Positions 22,318 to 34,405 of a stretch of 64,000 nt of DNA are shown in pieces (the stretch's first letter is position 1; each line of letters opens with the position of its first letter). This DNA is from Paragordius varius (Eukaryota > Nematomorpha): positions 11,780,001-11,844,000 of the forward strand of contig OZ176053.1 of NCBI GenBank assembly GCA_964247055.1, written 5' to 3'. A program made the translations under genes and the position numbers. The notes below the pieces were generated by a model. The model saw nothing but the letters and a program-made list of their open reading frames with translations. It was not told where the DNA came from and searched no databases.

Positions 22318-22673
22318 GTAAGGTGATCATTAAAAAAAATTGTAAATCTTCCCCATTATGTGAATCAGATGGTGGAAACCTGAAATTTAAAAGTTATTCT
22401 GAGTGCAGTTTTATCGTAAAAGATAATGATTACAATAAAAAGAATTCCCTCCTAACGACACACGATATTGTGGAAGTTGTTGACTCACCCGAGTCCTATT
22501 TATCGTCTGTCAAGTTGGTTAAAGATTTGCCTAAATTTAACGAAGAGGCATCAGAACTTTCGGATGCAACGATGTTTGAACCCAAATTTACAATTATAAA
22601 AGCACTAATTATTTTAAGCTTAAGTGTTGCTCTTTATTTATTTTACGCTTATGTACCGCCAAAATTGGTTTAA
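22318..22673 (+). CDS. sls: Alternative 3' end with C-terminal transmembrane tail
   Basis: Beyond the donor at 22318 the frame stays open about 118 more codons to TAA at 22671-22673, long for such AT-rich DNA. The base composition still looks coding. The tail is acidic/polar and ends with a hydrophobic segment (about IIKALIILSLSVALYLFYAY) plus a short PPKLV end, the layout of a tail-anchored membrane protein. AATAAA lies at 22756. A read-through isoform would tether the filament to a membrane such as the sarcoplasmic reticulum or nuclear envelope (inference). It lacks the PPPX ending of KASH proteins. Confidence 0.62.
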
Positions 22674-23361
22674 TTACCAGATATTTGACATATGTTAAAT
22701 CAACAAATATAATTTATTTGATGCTTTTTGAGATCAATACAATCACAATTTCAAAAATAAACATTATTTGCATGTATAACGATTTGATATATGTAATAAA
22801 AATTGTAAGTAGGGTTATAGGTTTAGCATTGAGATGAGGAATTTAAATATTTCGCATAAAATGAGGTCCAATTATGCTCTTTTTAGGAATCGAAGTGATT
22901 GATTTAAGCTTAAGTTACCTATATAATAAATAAATATTATTAGATATTATGTTTTTTGAATGCATTAAGGACAAAAGTGTCCAACACAAATAGGTTCATT
23001 CAAAAAATAAATGGGCATTAAAACATAGTGTATTAGTTTTCAAACATAAAAATTACTAACACAATTAAAAACTATTTTTTTACCAATTTTTGTTAGTTCA
23101 CGCCAAAATTAAAGTACAAATGTTTGCGAAATATCAATTTTATTAAGATTCATATAATAAATAGCAAAAGAATAGAATTTACTATTTTAGTTTCACAATT
23201 TTTCCTGAGCCGCACAAAATATATCGGGCGCTTACCCCTGATTCAGGATGAGTTTTCCTAGTTTGTACGCTGTTATCGGCATTATTTTCCCAAATATTTA
23301 GATAATAAAAAGGGCAAATTTTGGAAAAAATGTACAATTTTTTGAATATTATTTTATGTAG
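22674..23361 (+). other. Intron remainder / 3'-UTR of the alternative end
   Basis: Holds the AATAAA at 22756. At 22975-22994 there is a 17-bp perfect match (gtgtccaacacaaatag) to one end of the hAT-like MITE at 34445, a likely decayed relative. No exon was found. Confidence 0.55.
22756..22761 (+). terminator. Candidate poly(A) signal (membrane-tail isoform)
   Basis: AATAAA 83 bases after the stop at 22671-22673, a sensible 3'-UTR distance. Confidence 0.5.
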
Positions 23362-23637
23362 AAACTGTCCAAACAGTGGAAGAAGGAATGGATGTTGAGA
23401 TAAGCATTTTTCTAAGCGATTTCAATCACATATATTTGCCCGTTGAATGGACATTTAATGATAAACCATTATCATCGGATTCCAGCGTTACACCAAACAT
23501 TGAATATGTTGGCCTGCCAGGTGACAGCTCCCCTGAAAGAAAACTTGTAATACGATCCGTACGTCAAGAAAACTCTGGGGTATACAAATGTACCATAGGA
23601 GATATCACCACTCAAGCCACTTTAGATGTCATCCCAT
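23362..23637 (+). CDS. sls: Ig domain 15
   Basis: Phase-1 acceptor tatgtag|aa, donor CCAT|gtatga. A complete, fairly diverged single-exon Ig: VQTVEEGMDVEISIFL, LPVEWTFNDKPL and QENSGVYKCTIGD. Strand B has no cysteine. Confidence 0.85.
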
Positions 23638-24524
23638 GTATGAAATAATCCATTTTTTATTTTTGGACCTATTTATTAGAAGTATAAAATAGGAAAGACT
23701 TATATTTCATTTCAATATGACAATAAAACCATCATCAGCTTATCTATTATGTATTAAAAAAGTTGTAATATTTAACAATGTAAATTTTAATATGTTGGTT
23801 TTAATCTGTTTTATTCGTTTGATACTACATGACTAATGGTTCAACATTATTGTAATATCGATACGTTTACTAACAACTTATTTTCAAAATGAATAGCAAA
23901 AAAGTTATAATTTTGATTTTACGCTAAAATATGCAACCATTCTAATTAAATATACGATAATAGAGGTATTTAAAATATTTGGGTGCTATATGATCTTTTT
24001 CTTACTGACATTTTCCAAATTTTAAAATAAACTCTTTATTTAACTACTTTATTTAACATCCATATTTTAATAATATCAAAATATAATTGGTCTTTAAATA
24101 TATGAAGGATTTACCAGTCCCTCAAAAAATGTTCCGCGTGTTACTAAAAAAAAGGCATATTTTATTGTTAAATAAAAAAAATTATGGTTTCCCCCGTTCC
24201 ATAGTTTATAACCGTAGTAATAGAATTTTAACATTTATATCCAAATATATCCATTTTTCAAATATATTAATTTTAACCCCAAATATAAAAAAGTCAACGC
24301 TTCCAAATAAATTTGAATCATGGCTACACCTCGGAAAATTTAGTTAATTAATGCCCGTTTATGCCGCTATAATTTTGTTATACTTAGCATACAGACCATA
24401 TATTGTTTTATTATTTGATTTTCAATGCATATCCCATAGAATATGGCATCCACCATTTTTTAAATTATAAAACAATAGAAAGTTATGATTTCATTTTTAA
24501 ATATTATTTTTTGTTTCACACCAG
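23638..24524 (+). other. 890-bp intron
   Basis: AT-rich. An 86-codon open frame (24087-24347) has no domain or splice context and is taken as chance. Confidence 0.6.
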
Positions 24525-24893
24525 GCTTGCAAACAACTACTGGTACCGATGAATATAGCTCCAATGAAATAAGGAGAGATATAGAAATTGGTAAAGATGT
24601 TGAAATTACACTCTATTTTTCGAATCGATCTCAAACCCCAAATTTGCGATTAACCAAAAATGGCGTTCCTCTCGTAACAGAGGTTGTGTCCCAAGCCCCA
24701 TTGAATGCTCACACTTATATGTTAGCTTCTTCAAATTATCAAGAAAATACTGTCAAAATTTTTATACAAGATTTCAATGAATCCAAACAAGGGATTTATG
24801 AAGTATTTGATGAGCAGGAATTTACACTGGACCAACGTAAACCAATTAAATCCACTCAACCAGTCCTAACATTGCATTTATATGTTGATAAGG
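24525..24893 (+). CDS. sls: Ig domain 16 (diverged)
   Basis: Phase-1 acceptor cacaccag|gc, donor AAGG|gtatgt, both good. It has the alternating strands of an Ig (DIEIGKDVEITLYF ... LRLTKNGVPLV ... SKQGIYEVFDEQEF) but lacks both cysteines and the strand C tryptophan, so it is a weak family member. Confidence 0.72.
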
Positions 24894-27121
24894 GTATGTG
24901 TGATGCCTTGATATTCATTATATTTTAACAAATTTTTTACTTGTGTTTTTTTTAACTTGGTTATTCTCAATCCTAATGGATTCGAATGAAATAATAAATA
25001 TGGTTTATATAAACTTTAAGCGACATATTAGCCCCCTTTTGTGCGACAACTTTTATTGCAAAAAATTCGCCGAATATATAATCAAATCATAAGCAATATA
25101 TATTTAAACAACCTTCAATATCACAAAATAGGTTAGGATAAAGCTCATGCAAATTATTAGTATTACAGTAAAAACCAATGTAAATTGGGGCCACAATTTT
25201 TTCTATGCGCCAAAAAGATGTTTAAGCTAACATATTCCTTTTAAATTATATCTCTGCCTTTAATATTAATTAAGAATCAAGGATAATGTAATGAAGGCAC
25301 CCGTTTCTTTGAATAGAATAGAATTATTTATTCCAAATTTTTCGAATATTAATCGATCTTTAAAAAAGTATAAAATAGTTGAGTTTCAATAGTTTGTATG
25401 TATCTTTTTTCTTAAAAAATACAAAAATAATAAAAAATGACCGTATCGATTACAATATAAAATCGATTTGTGTATAAAAACATATATTGGATTATGTGGT
25501 ACAAGGTCAATCAATCAATTCAATGCATGTTTTGACTGTAGTTTTATCCTTGACCATTCAACATATATTAATTAGTTAAAAACTTGGCTAAATGAATATG
25601 TTTATTTCATTTTTTATGGGTTAAGTTACATTACAATCAATGTTAATATAGACTTAAATTTTTAGTTTTTAATCAAATAAAAATGGCTACACGGGAATAA
25701 CTAATTTTAATTTTTGCAATCATTAATTAAGATGCGAATTACTTTATTTCTATTTCTACTGTGCACTCCTACAATCAAAAAATTATTAGATGCAACAAAA
25801 CAACTAAAAATCAATAAATGTATATTCGTTGGGATTATTTAACCTGAAAGATTTATTTATTATGTTGCATAAAATACTCTCTTCCTATGAATCATGTTTT
25901 TGAATATATTTTTTTCATTATCTCAAATTTTGCATTGTATTTGTTTTTTGTTTGTTTTTGGCGTAAATTTATTTTAAAAAAATTAAATCAGAAAAAAATA
26001 AAATATTATCAGGATCTTTGATTAGGCGTCCTAAAATTGAATGTGTCCCCAAAAGCCACATATATGAAAAAGTTCATGCTAAGATATGGGAAATATATGA
26101 TAATTAATTATTATATATATTTAACGAAAATCGTTCTGTTAACAAGGTTAAATTTTAAACAAAATATATAATATACTCTTGGAAAAAATGAAAAAAAAAT
26201 CATTAAATGTTGTTCAATAAACATGATTGGGAAACACCCGATGTTTATCTGAAAATTAATATTTTTTGTAATGTTATGTGAATATATAAAATAATAGAAT
26301 TAAGTTTATATATTTTTCATTTAATTTTATGTGTGAAAATTTTACACCAATTTTAATCCGACACTTCCTGCAAAAGTAATTTATTTATTTAAATTTCTTT
26401 TGTTTTAAATCAATTTTGGAGTTTTATTATCAAGCATATTTTTGTTGGCCTTTTTATTTTTAAAAATATTATATTAATTTAATACTTTTAGATAACTTTA
26501 TACATGGCTTTAGGTTGACAATAATAATTACGAATTTTGCAATTGTGTAAAATTTGTGACAAGAGCAACTATATTTCCTGTTTTTTATTATATTTTTTTA
26601 TGAGACTTAAAAGTTTTGAGATTAACTAAAACAAAATTTTGCTTAAAACAATAGGGATTAATTTTTAAAACCTTCGTTTAAATTCAATAACATAGATTTG
26701 ATGAAACTTCCCAATATTATCAACATATATTTATTGGTAACAGAACAATTTCGGGCTTTAATCGCACAAACTTTTAAACCTAAAACATGTATGTATGTTT
26801 CATTGTATTTATATGTTAGATATTAATGCACATGTATGTATATATATATATATATATATTTGTAATAATATTTAATTGATCTAATATTTATGAATATCAG
26901 TAGTTTTTTATTGGAATATGTGGAGATAATATTATTTATATAAGTTTTGAAAACCAATCAATATAATTAATTAATTGCATTACATTGTATTTTGGTACTA
27001 AATTCAACTATCTCTAACTATACTAATGTTTGGACATTTTCCATTCCTTCCAAACTATCAAATGCATACACATAGTCTTTAAATACATTCCGCCTTTCAA
27101 AAAAAAACCCCTTATAAATAG
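24894..27121 (+). other. 2.2-kb intron
   Basis: Very AT-rich, with a (TA)n run at about 26836-26859. The exon before ends in phase 1 while the best acceptor after it is phase 0, so an undetected small exon may lie here. None was convincing. Confidence 0.5.
26836..26859. repeat. (TA)n microsatellite
   Basis: About 12 TA units in an intron. Confidence 0.9.
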
Positions 27122-29192
27122 TCATTTGACGAAAACATGAAATCGCGACAGGAAGGGTCTTTGGCCAAACGTATGAGGCCCATTCCATTAAATGAAATAA
27201 CAAACCTATCAAATTATTTTACCGGACAAAGTTTTCAACTTCCAGACAATAGCCTAATAATGACAGATAATGCCACGAATATCAATGGCCAGTTATTAAA
27301 GGATGATCCTGAAAAGATTACTGCTTACATTTTATCCAATGAGATAGCGGGTCAAGATCCACAAACTGAACAAAATAGTTTATATAATGATAAGGAATAT
27401 GTTGGACCCATTTCCATATTCACCTTTCACGAAAATATATTTGACTGTAAACCAAACAATGACAGCTTTACGGCAAAAGAATTTCCGTTTCCCTATCATG
27501 CTGCCACAGAAAAGGCTCAAACCAGCGAATTGTTTGATGATTTTTTTACAGCCGATACATATGATGCCTATAATAATGCGAGCCATGCATATAACATTGC
27601 CCATGAGCGACCAATTTTGCAACCGACTGCGCAAAAAATCAATGAAATTAAAGTCCAATTTGATTCGAACAATCCTAACACACACATCGAAGGGTATGAG
27701 GGCATGGAAAATTCGATAATTGAAAGTATTGAAGAAAGTATGAAAAAATATAAGGAAGCTTCAATGCCGGAAGATGGTTCATCCTATCCTCCCTACTTCA
27801 CACGTGTCCTTCTGCCACAATTTGTGCATGAAAGTTATGAGAGTAAATTTTGGTGTGAGCTTAAAGGCCATCCCAAACCATACGTCGTTTGGACAGCTGG
27901 AGGTGCAGAAAAAATTAAAAGCTTTGGGCAAAATAATAGCCCACCACCACCTAATCAAACTACAGTTTTGCATACAAACTTTGGTAGTTCTCATTTCCAT
28001 CGTGAAAGCATAGAACTAGCATTGGGTGAGAAAACACGATTCTCCATAACTTATGATTATCCCAGGAGTGAGTTAACAATTTTTAAGACAAAACTTAGTG
28101 ATGCAAATATCTACACCTGTGAAGCAATAAATGAAATAGGTAATGCATTGACATCAACCTCATTAAATGTGTGGCCTTTAAACAATGACATAATCGGAAT
28201 CAATGGTTTACCGTTGAATGAAAATGAAAATAAAAACCAAAAAAGAAAACACCGAATTCATCGAACAACTAAAATTACAAATATTATCCAGGAAATTCTT
28301 GCGGATCAAACTATTTTGGAGGATGATAGCATGGAAACGGATGCGGCAGAAGAAGAAGAATTAACAAACATTGCAATAAATGAAATAAAAATTGATTTTG
28401 ATGAAAATGAAATGAACTCAGAACTGCTTGCATCATTATTACAAAATATTGAACAAGATATTCCATCTTGTCCTGAAATATTAACAAAACCAAAAATTAA
28501 AAAGAAAAAACGAACTACCCCCTATAATTCTAGCACGGATACATCATCGGACGAAGAAACAATGGGTAAAAAAATTAAGACGGAAATTATGTTAGATAAA
28601 ATACCATATGGATCTCTTGATACTGATGAAATAACCCTAGCAAATAAAACTGATATTGTCAAATTTTCGGAAGAGATAAAAGATGCCGTAACTTTAAAGT
28701 GTTTGGAAGAAATAACAAAAAGAAGAGTTGATTCAAATAAATTTTCTGATATTGATATTAAAGTGAATGTTGAAGAGAGTGACGGAGACGATCAAAATCC
28801 ACCAAGGTTTGTTCAATCACTGAATCCAATATATGGTCAAAAAAATAAAAATATTATTATGAAATTGAAAATAAAAGGGAATCCCCCACCTCAAATTAAT
28901 TGGTATAAAGGGCCGGATCAAATTTTAAATGATCACATTGTATCGATCGGTGAAATGGAAAGCATTATTGAATCAGCAATTGCAAGCTTTTCTTTAACAA
29001 ATAATATGGCAGACGTTGAAAACAGAGGCGACAATCTGTTGACAAAAAAAATTTTATATTCATATAAATATCCGGACATTTTATTGTTCATACAAAATGT
29101 TGAAGAGTCGGACGAAGATGTATACACATGTGTGGCACATAATGATTTAGGCAAAGCTACCACATCGGCTTATCTAAAATTGGCTGGAGAAG
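27122..29192 (+). CDS. sls: Giant exon: unique region, Ig 17, charged linker, Ig 18
   Basis: One frame of about 690 codons. Codons about 1-215: unique sequence rich in Asn, Asp, Glu and Phe (e.g. SELFDDFFTADTYDAYNNAS), no known domain. Then Ig 17 (YPPYFTRVLLPQFVHE ... FWCELKGHPKPYVVW ... DANIYTCEAINEIG). Then a charged linker of about 190 residues with a basic patch (KPKIKKKKR) and acidic runs. Then Ig 18 (PPRFVQSLNPIYG ... PQINWYKGPDQI ... DEDVYTCVAHNDLG). Donor GAAG|gttggt, phase 1. The start is unsure: acceptor aaatag|tca at 27121 is phase 0, ggaag|gg at 27155 would be phase 1, and an ATG at 27137 could even begin an alternative transcript. Confidence 0.78.
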
Positions 29193-29662
29193 GTTGGTTT
29201 ATGCATTTATAAAATTAAAGACGCGACTTTTTATATAATAAAGTAAGGATTTGGCATTGGATTAGTAAATAAATTTATGTCTTTTAAAGACCAAATTATG
29301 TGGATTCTGATAAATTCAATAATAGCCGATAAAAACATGATAAAAATATATTTATAATTTTTTCGATAAAAAATGAAAATGATTATGCAAAGTCTTTCAA
29401 GGCAAACATACTCAAAATTTGATGTATAAACACTGATGTTTAAATTTTTATAACATCATTCTTAATCAGACTATTGGCACATTGTATTTTTGCATATATT
29501 TTCGATTATAGACACGAACATATTCTCGAACTTAAGATTAAATAAATTAATTATGTGTGTATACCTAGCATGAAAGGTAATATTTTATCATTAATCTTAT
29601 CACCCCACACCGTTGTTTAATAGTTTGATTATATATTTATATAAATATTTTGCTTTTTGTAG
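29193..29662 (+). other. 470-bp intron
   Basis: AT-rich; nothing recognised. Confidence 0.6.
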
Positions 29663-30157
29663 GAACACAGCCGGATACCACAACTGATGAAATTAGGATG
29701 AGAACTTCAACCATTGATGAATCCCGGTTCTCTGAAACTTCTATCATACGTCGGAATTCAAGAGATGACACGCTATCCTCACCCCAGTTGACAGGGGCAC
29801 CTATCATTCTTTCCCCCTTGAAAGATGGACACTTGGTGTTAGATGCATCAAAATTGCGTGATCAGGATATTATAATTCGTTTGGAGACTTGTATTGGTGG
29901 CCAGCCCAGACCAAAGGTCACATGGTACAAAGACGGGAAAAAAATTGAAACTTTAATACGTAGCTCCGAAGAAACGTACAAACAATTGTTTGACATCTAT
30001 GAAGAGCAGCAAGACAATAAATACATATTGGAGATTAACTTATCCCACATTTTGGACAGCCCAAGAGTGTTGGGTAATATAAATGGCACTTATACTTGTG
30101 TAGCCACAAATTACTATGGCGAATCATCCACTTCCTCAAAAATAATTATTCAAATCG
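29663..30157 (+). CDS. sls: Linker and Ig domain 19
   Basis: Phase-1 acceptor ttttgtag|ga, donor ATCG|gtatgt. A Ser/Thr/Arg-rich linker of about 45 residues, then the Ig: APIILSPLKDGHLVL, LETCIGGQPRPKVTWYKDGK and INGTYTCVATNYYGESS. Both core cysteines are present. Confidence 0.9.
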
Positions 30158-30265
30158 GTATGTTTACCATTCGTTTTACATAGTTATATTATGCTATAAA
30201 TATAAAGAAGCTTTCCAGTATTTTTGCTATAAAGACACAAATCAAATGGTTTTTTATTTCTCTAG

Positions 30266-30474
30266 ACACAAGCACTCACCCGGAAACTACATTAAAAGTA
30301 ACTATTGATAAAGATCAACCAGATGTCACATTTGAAGAAAAACAAGGGGCTGATAAAATTTGGGCTTCAGATTCAGAAAAAATCGAAGTTAAAGAGGAAA
30401 AGCTATATACTTCTCCGGATCATGGAATTTCGCCTACAAAAGCTCCAATATTTACAAAACCTCTTGGTAGCCAG
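30266..30474 (+). CDS. sls: Charged linker and start of Ig domain 20
   Basis: Phase-1 acceptor ttctctag|ac, phase-0 donor CAG|gtaaat. The linker of about 55 residues is rich in Asp, Glu and Lys; the exon ends KAPIFTKPLGSQ, the usual first strand of a titin-type Ig. Confidence 0.85.
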
Positions 30475-31323
30475 GTAAATTTGATTGTATAATAACTCTT
30501 AAAGCATACCTCGTAAGTTCATAACTTATGATATAACCAATGATATCAGTTTAAAATAAAAAACTTTTACCTTATAGTTGATAAATCAATTTCTATAAGC
30601 CATATTAATCTATGAATCAGTATTTCGATTTTAGTATTGAAATTTTTAATTATCATTATTTAATATATTATTAATGACCAAATTTTTGAATAGAGGACAA
30701 TGATATTATCAAAAATCGCATAAAACGATTATAGGTTGCGGCTTTTGCCCAAATTTTAATCAATATTAAAATTTTTGAATATTTGGATAAGCCAAAAAAC
30801 TGGGAATTAATTAGCAATTACCGGATTATTTTTCCAACATTTGTATAAATAAACATATGTAGTTATGACCGACCTACATGTTCATCGGTTTATAATCTAA
30901 TAGCGAAGTTATTAGTAAAATTGGCTATTTAAGATTAGCCCTAAATTTAAGTAATGAATTTTTCATTTATTTTTATCAAAGATCGAGACTAAGATTCACT
31001 CGTAAAAAATTGTTTTTATTATTGTATATTAAATTTTAATTATTTTGCATTTTGATTGAATTATTTTATAGAAATTTCGACTCGTTGCCAAATAAAATGC
31101 ACAGATTATATGAGTCAGATTAAAAATCATAAATAATATTTTGTATTTTGTTATAATAAGTGTAAACGGATAATAAAAAAATTATTTGAAAAAGCGAATG
31201 ATGTCTATAAAAATACAAGAGCTATCTATTATCTGTAATTACTTCGCCCTAGTTTCTATAAAAGAATATTTGGCCCCAAGTTTAAAACAATAAGTTTTAA
31301 AAATCGATTCTCTTCGATTAAAG
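30475..31323 (+). other. 850-bp intron
   Basis: AT-rich intron within Ig domain 20; nothing recognised. Confidence 0.6.
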
Positions 31324-31658
31324 GTTATCGAAGTCAAAATTGATGAAAATGGGAGGCCCATATACCCAGAAGATATTGTATTAGAATGTCAAACCGAATC
31401 TGAATCCCAGTCAGAGGTCAAATGGTTTTTTGAAAAATCACATAGGCAGGATCATGAAAGGCAACCGGCCTCAACGACTCAAATACATGAAATGTTTGAA
31501 GAGAGTCCAGGTCCGCGGAGAAAGATTCTCACTAAAACTAGCATAACAAAAACTACGACTATCACAGAAGAATCGACTACAAGGCGAGAAATATTGGATG
31601 AAACTGAGACATATGGCGAATCACGCTATCACAAATATTATTCCCCAAAGGATGGCAA
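31324..31658 (+). CDS. sls: Ig domain 20, middle
   Basis: Phase-0 acceptor attaaag|gtt, phase-2 donor GGCAA|gtaaaa. It carries strands B and C (IVLECQTESESQSEVKWFFE), then a long inserted loop rich in Thr, Ser, Glu and Arg, which makes this Ig unusually long. Confidence 0.85.
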
Positions 31659-31732
31659 GTAAAAATATTAATCTAAAAATTGTTTAACGTATATTATAAT
31701 TTGAACTAATTTATTCGCAAAAATTATTACAG

Positions 31733-31842
31733 AATATTGTTATACATAACTAATGTCGGACCCCAAGATGAAGGCACATATACGTGTGAAACAAAAAATG
31801 AATTGGGCCAATCCAGCACTTCAGCAACCATCACATTTAAAG
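31733..31842 (+). CDS. sls: Ig domain 20, end
   Basis: Phase-2 acceptor attacag|a, phase-1 donor AAAG|gtatcc. It encodes ILLYITNVGPQDEGTYTCET and KNELGQSSTSA, strands E to G. The intron before it (74 bp) is the shortest outside the array region. Confidence 0.88.
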
Positions 31843-32059
31843 GTATCCAATTTAACCGATTTAAATGAGAAAAGGAATGGAAAATTTTATGTATTGCGAT
31901 TTATGTCTTTGAATATTTTTTCTCAAATTTAGTTTGTATAATAATATGTTTAAAATTTATAATAACAATAACAAATTATCTATCAGTGAGTGTCATTTCA
32001 ATTTTAAAAATATTTAAAATAATAACATAAAATTAAAGACTATATTTTATGGTATATAG

Positions 32060-32122
32060 AAACAACCAGTGAGCACGAATATGAAGAATCGTCAAATAAA
32101 ATTACCGAACATCGGCAATTTC
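32060..32122 (+). CDS. sls: Micro-exon, charged linker
   Basis: Phase-1 acceptor tatatag|aa, donor TTTC|gtaatt. It encodes about 21 polar residues (TTSEHEYEESSNKITEHRQF). First of a series of tiny non-Ig exons. Without splicing the frame stops eight bases further on. Confidence 0.65.
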
Positions 32123-33021
32123 GTAATTGATTTTACATTGTTTATTTAATACGCTCATGTGAAGAGACATACTAGTGTTTGAAAAATATATTTAAATTGG
32201 TTTATAAAGGTAAAGTAATTGTATGCCAAAAGAATGAAAATCTGTTGTTGTTTTTAGAGAAAGGAAATTTAACAATTATTTCCAAAACTATTTTGTACCA
32301 AAATTAAATTTTAATTCCTTGATAATAGAAATATTTTTTATATTTTTGGAGCAAATTCGTATCCAATAATTTTTTGTAGTTTTATGATGTTTTTACGGTT
32401 TCTCTTAATTATAACAAAAAGCAAATATCTTAATATTTAAATATATGGAACCGATATCTAATCATATAATCAAAAAAGGTGGAACTGATACTATAATATT
32501 TTTCGCCATAGAATTTTTTAAAACCAAAATCATTTCGTCTGGGTGGCTTCAAAAAATTTGCGTCAGATACAAAAATAGAACACCTCAATAGGGCGGTTTC
32601 ATTAAAGGCAAAATGCATTTGATAATCAAAAAATAAAGGGGAAAGCTAACTTTGTAATATGGAAAAAATTTAATTGGTTAATGATTTTAAATTGTTTTTT
32701 TGGTACACATTGGATATTTAATTTTTGCTTCCTATATTTGAATATACCAGTGTATGATTATGGGTTTTTAATTTGGAACGATTTTATGCAATTTACGACC
32801 CAAAAAAACACTCTATCAAGTATTTATTTTTTAAAACAAATAACTTAGGCAAAATTCCATATTGAACCAAACAAAAGACTGACTGGACCACTGTTAAACT
32901 GAAATTATTAAACTCAATATTTGCAATTTTTTTATGATTTTATACAGTGTGTAATGCACTTTTATAAAACTTTCCAGCATATTTGTTTTAACTTTTATCC
33001 AATACTTTTTAAACTTATTAG
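32123..33021 (+). other. 900-bp intron
   Basis: AT-rich; a minus-strand open frame (32430-32618) has no support. Confidence 0.55.
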
Positions 33022-33087
33022 CAAAAGACACATCGCCTTCCTATCCAATTATAGAGGAAATCCGTCATATACCCACTACCTATGAAG
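33022..33087 (+). CDS. sls: Micro-exon, linker
   Basis: Phase-1 acceptor cttattag|ca, donor GAAG|gtaatt. It encodes KDTSPSYPIIEEIRHIPTTY, a Pro/Glu/Thr-containing linker. Confidence 0.65.
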
Positions 33088-33857
33088 GTAATTTTAATTT
33101 TTCAATATCTCTAAATTATTTTTTGACTACATATAGCTCAAAAAGTTTAATAATAAAAAATATATACCAAATCAGGTTTTAAATGCTGGTTTAAGTTTTA
33201 TTGCAATTGCCCAAGATATACAAATATTTGGTGTTTTGGCTTAAAGAAGAAGTTTACAATTCTATCCGAAATCGATAGATAATTTCTTTTGAAACGAGAT
33301 AAAGTTAATTAACCCAAAAACTATATTTTATTTGCTCTTTAATTTGAACTAATGCGCCAGATCCTTAAATATTTAGTAGTTTTCAACTATGGCAATGCAT
33401 GATAGGGCACAGCTAGTGATAGATAAAATAATATCTTTTTTAAAATCTTTCAATATTTAAGCATATTTATAATAAGCGAATTTCATAAGTAAACCTAAGA
33501 ATTAACGAGGTATTATGCATAAGTACATAATATATAGATTTTATTATAAATTTTAACCAGAGCTTTTCTGATTAAACTAACCCTTTTTGTAATTAAAATT
33601 GTTGGAGCTAGTGCGTAACTATAAATGCGTATCTAATTAAAATATATTCAACTCATAAGATTTTACTTTATATTTTAAAAGGTTAAAACCAATATACTAG
33701 TAATCAGCTGTTTGTATGCATTTTAGTTTTTGTATCTATTTCTTTTATATTGCGCTTAAACCCCTCCCAAAAAGTACGAGCGCAAACATTATATAAATAC
33801 ATATAATATATTTAAATCTTAACCAATTTAAAGCAAACACCCTTATATTACAACTAG
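33088..33857 (+). other. 770-bp intron
   Basis: AT-rich; nothing recognised. Confidence 0.6.
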
Positions 33858-34148
33858 CTTCTGTCCTAAAAATGGTGCCGGACCGAGAAAATGTGATCGA
33901 AAGCGAGGCTGGAGACGATATTGAAATTATTTTAGAATTTCCCGAAAGTGAACGAACCTTCCGCCCATTATGGACTAAAAATGGACAAGAAATAAACATG
34001 TATGAAGATAGGGAACATAAGATAGAAACATTCGTCGAAAACAGAAACGTCACCTTAAAGATTGACACAATAACGCTAAGTGATGCAGGCCATTATGTTT
34101 GTCATTACGGTCCAAGGCAAATATCCATTAATATTATTGTGAATCAGA
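33858..34148 (+). CDS. sls: Ig domain 21
   Basis: Phase-1 acceptor caactag|ct, donor CAGA|gtaaga. Complete single-exon Ig: ENVIESEAGDDIEIILEF, FRPLWTKNGQEI and LSDAGHYVCHYGPRQ. It has the strand F cysteine but none in strand B, so no canonical disulfide. It begins the single-exon, phase 1-1 Ig style seen through the array. Confidence 0.88.
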
Positions 34149-34294
34149 GTAAGATTTACTAAAATAGATAAAAAATTAATAAAATATTGTTCCATTCAAA
34201 AATTGATGGCAAAAAATTTGTATATTACTATTTTGTGTTATATCCCAATGATATTTAAATTTTCTGTTGCATTTATTTTCATATTATTATATAG

Positions 34295-34405
34295 AACAAT
34301 ATCCAACGTTAATACGAGAAAAAGAAATTACTACCAAAGAAACTTTTGAAGAGACGCAAAATACCATAAATAAATATCTTTTGGAAGAATCTTTAAGTCA
34401 CACAG
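34295..34405 (+). CDS. sls: Small E/K/T-rich linker exon
   Basis: Phase-1 acceptor tatatag|aa, donor ACAG|gtaaaa. 37 codons such as YPTLIREKEITTKETFEET; no Ig core. Part of a possible PEVK-like region. Confidence 0.72.

Noticed and set aside
22651-22673. KASH-type nuclear-envelope ending
   Set aside because: A transmembrane segment is followed by PPKLV, not the longer luminal tail ending in PPPX required for KASH.
24087-24347. 86-codon open frame
   Set aside because: No domain and no splice context matching neighbouring exons; looks like chance within an intron.
27113-27120. TATA box (tataaata) before ATG 27137
   Set aside because: It is only about 17 bases from the ATG and in very AT-rich DNA; an acceptor ending atag fits as well.
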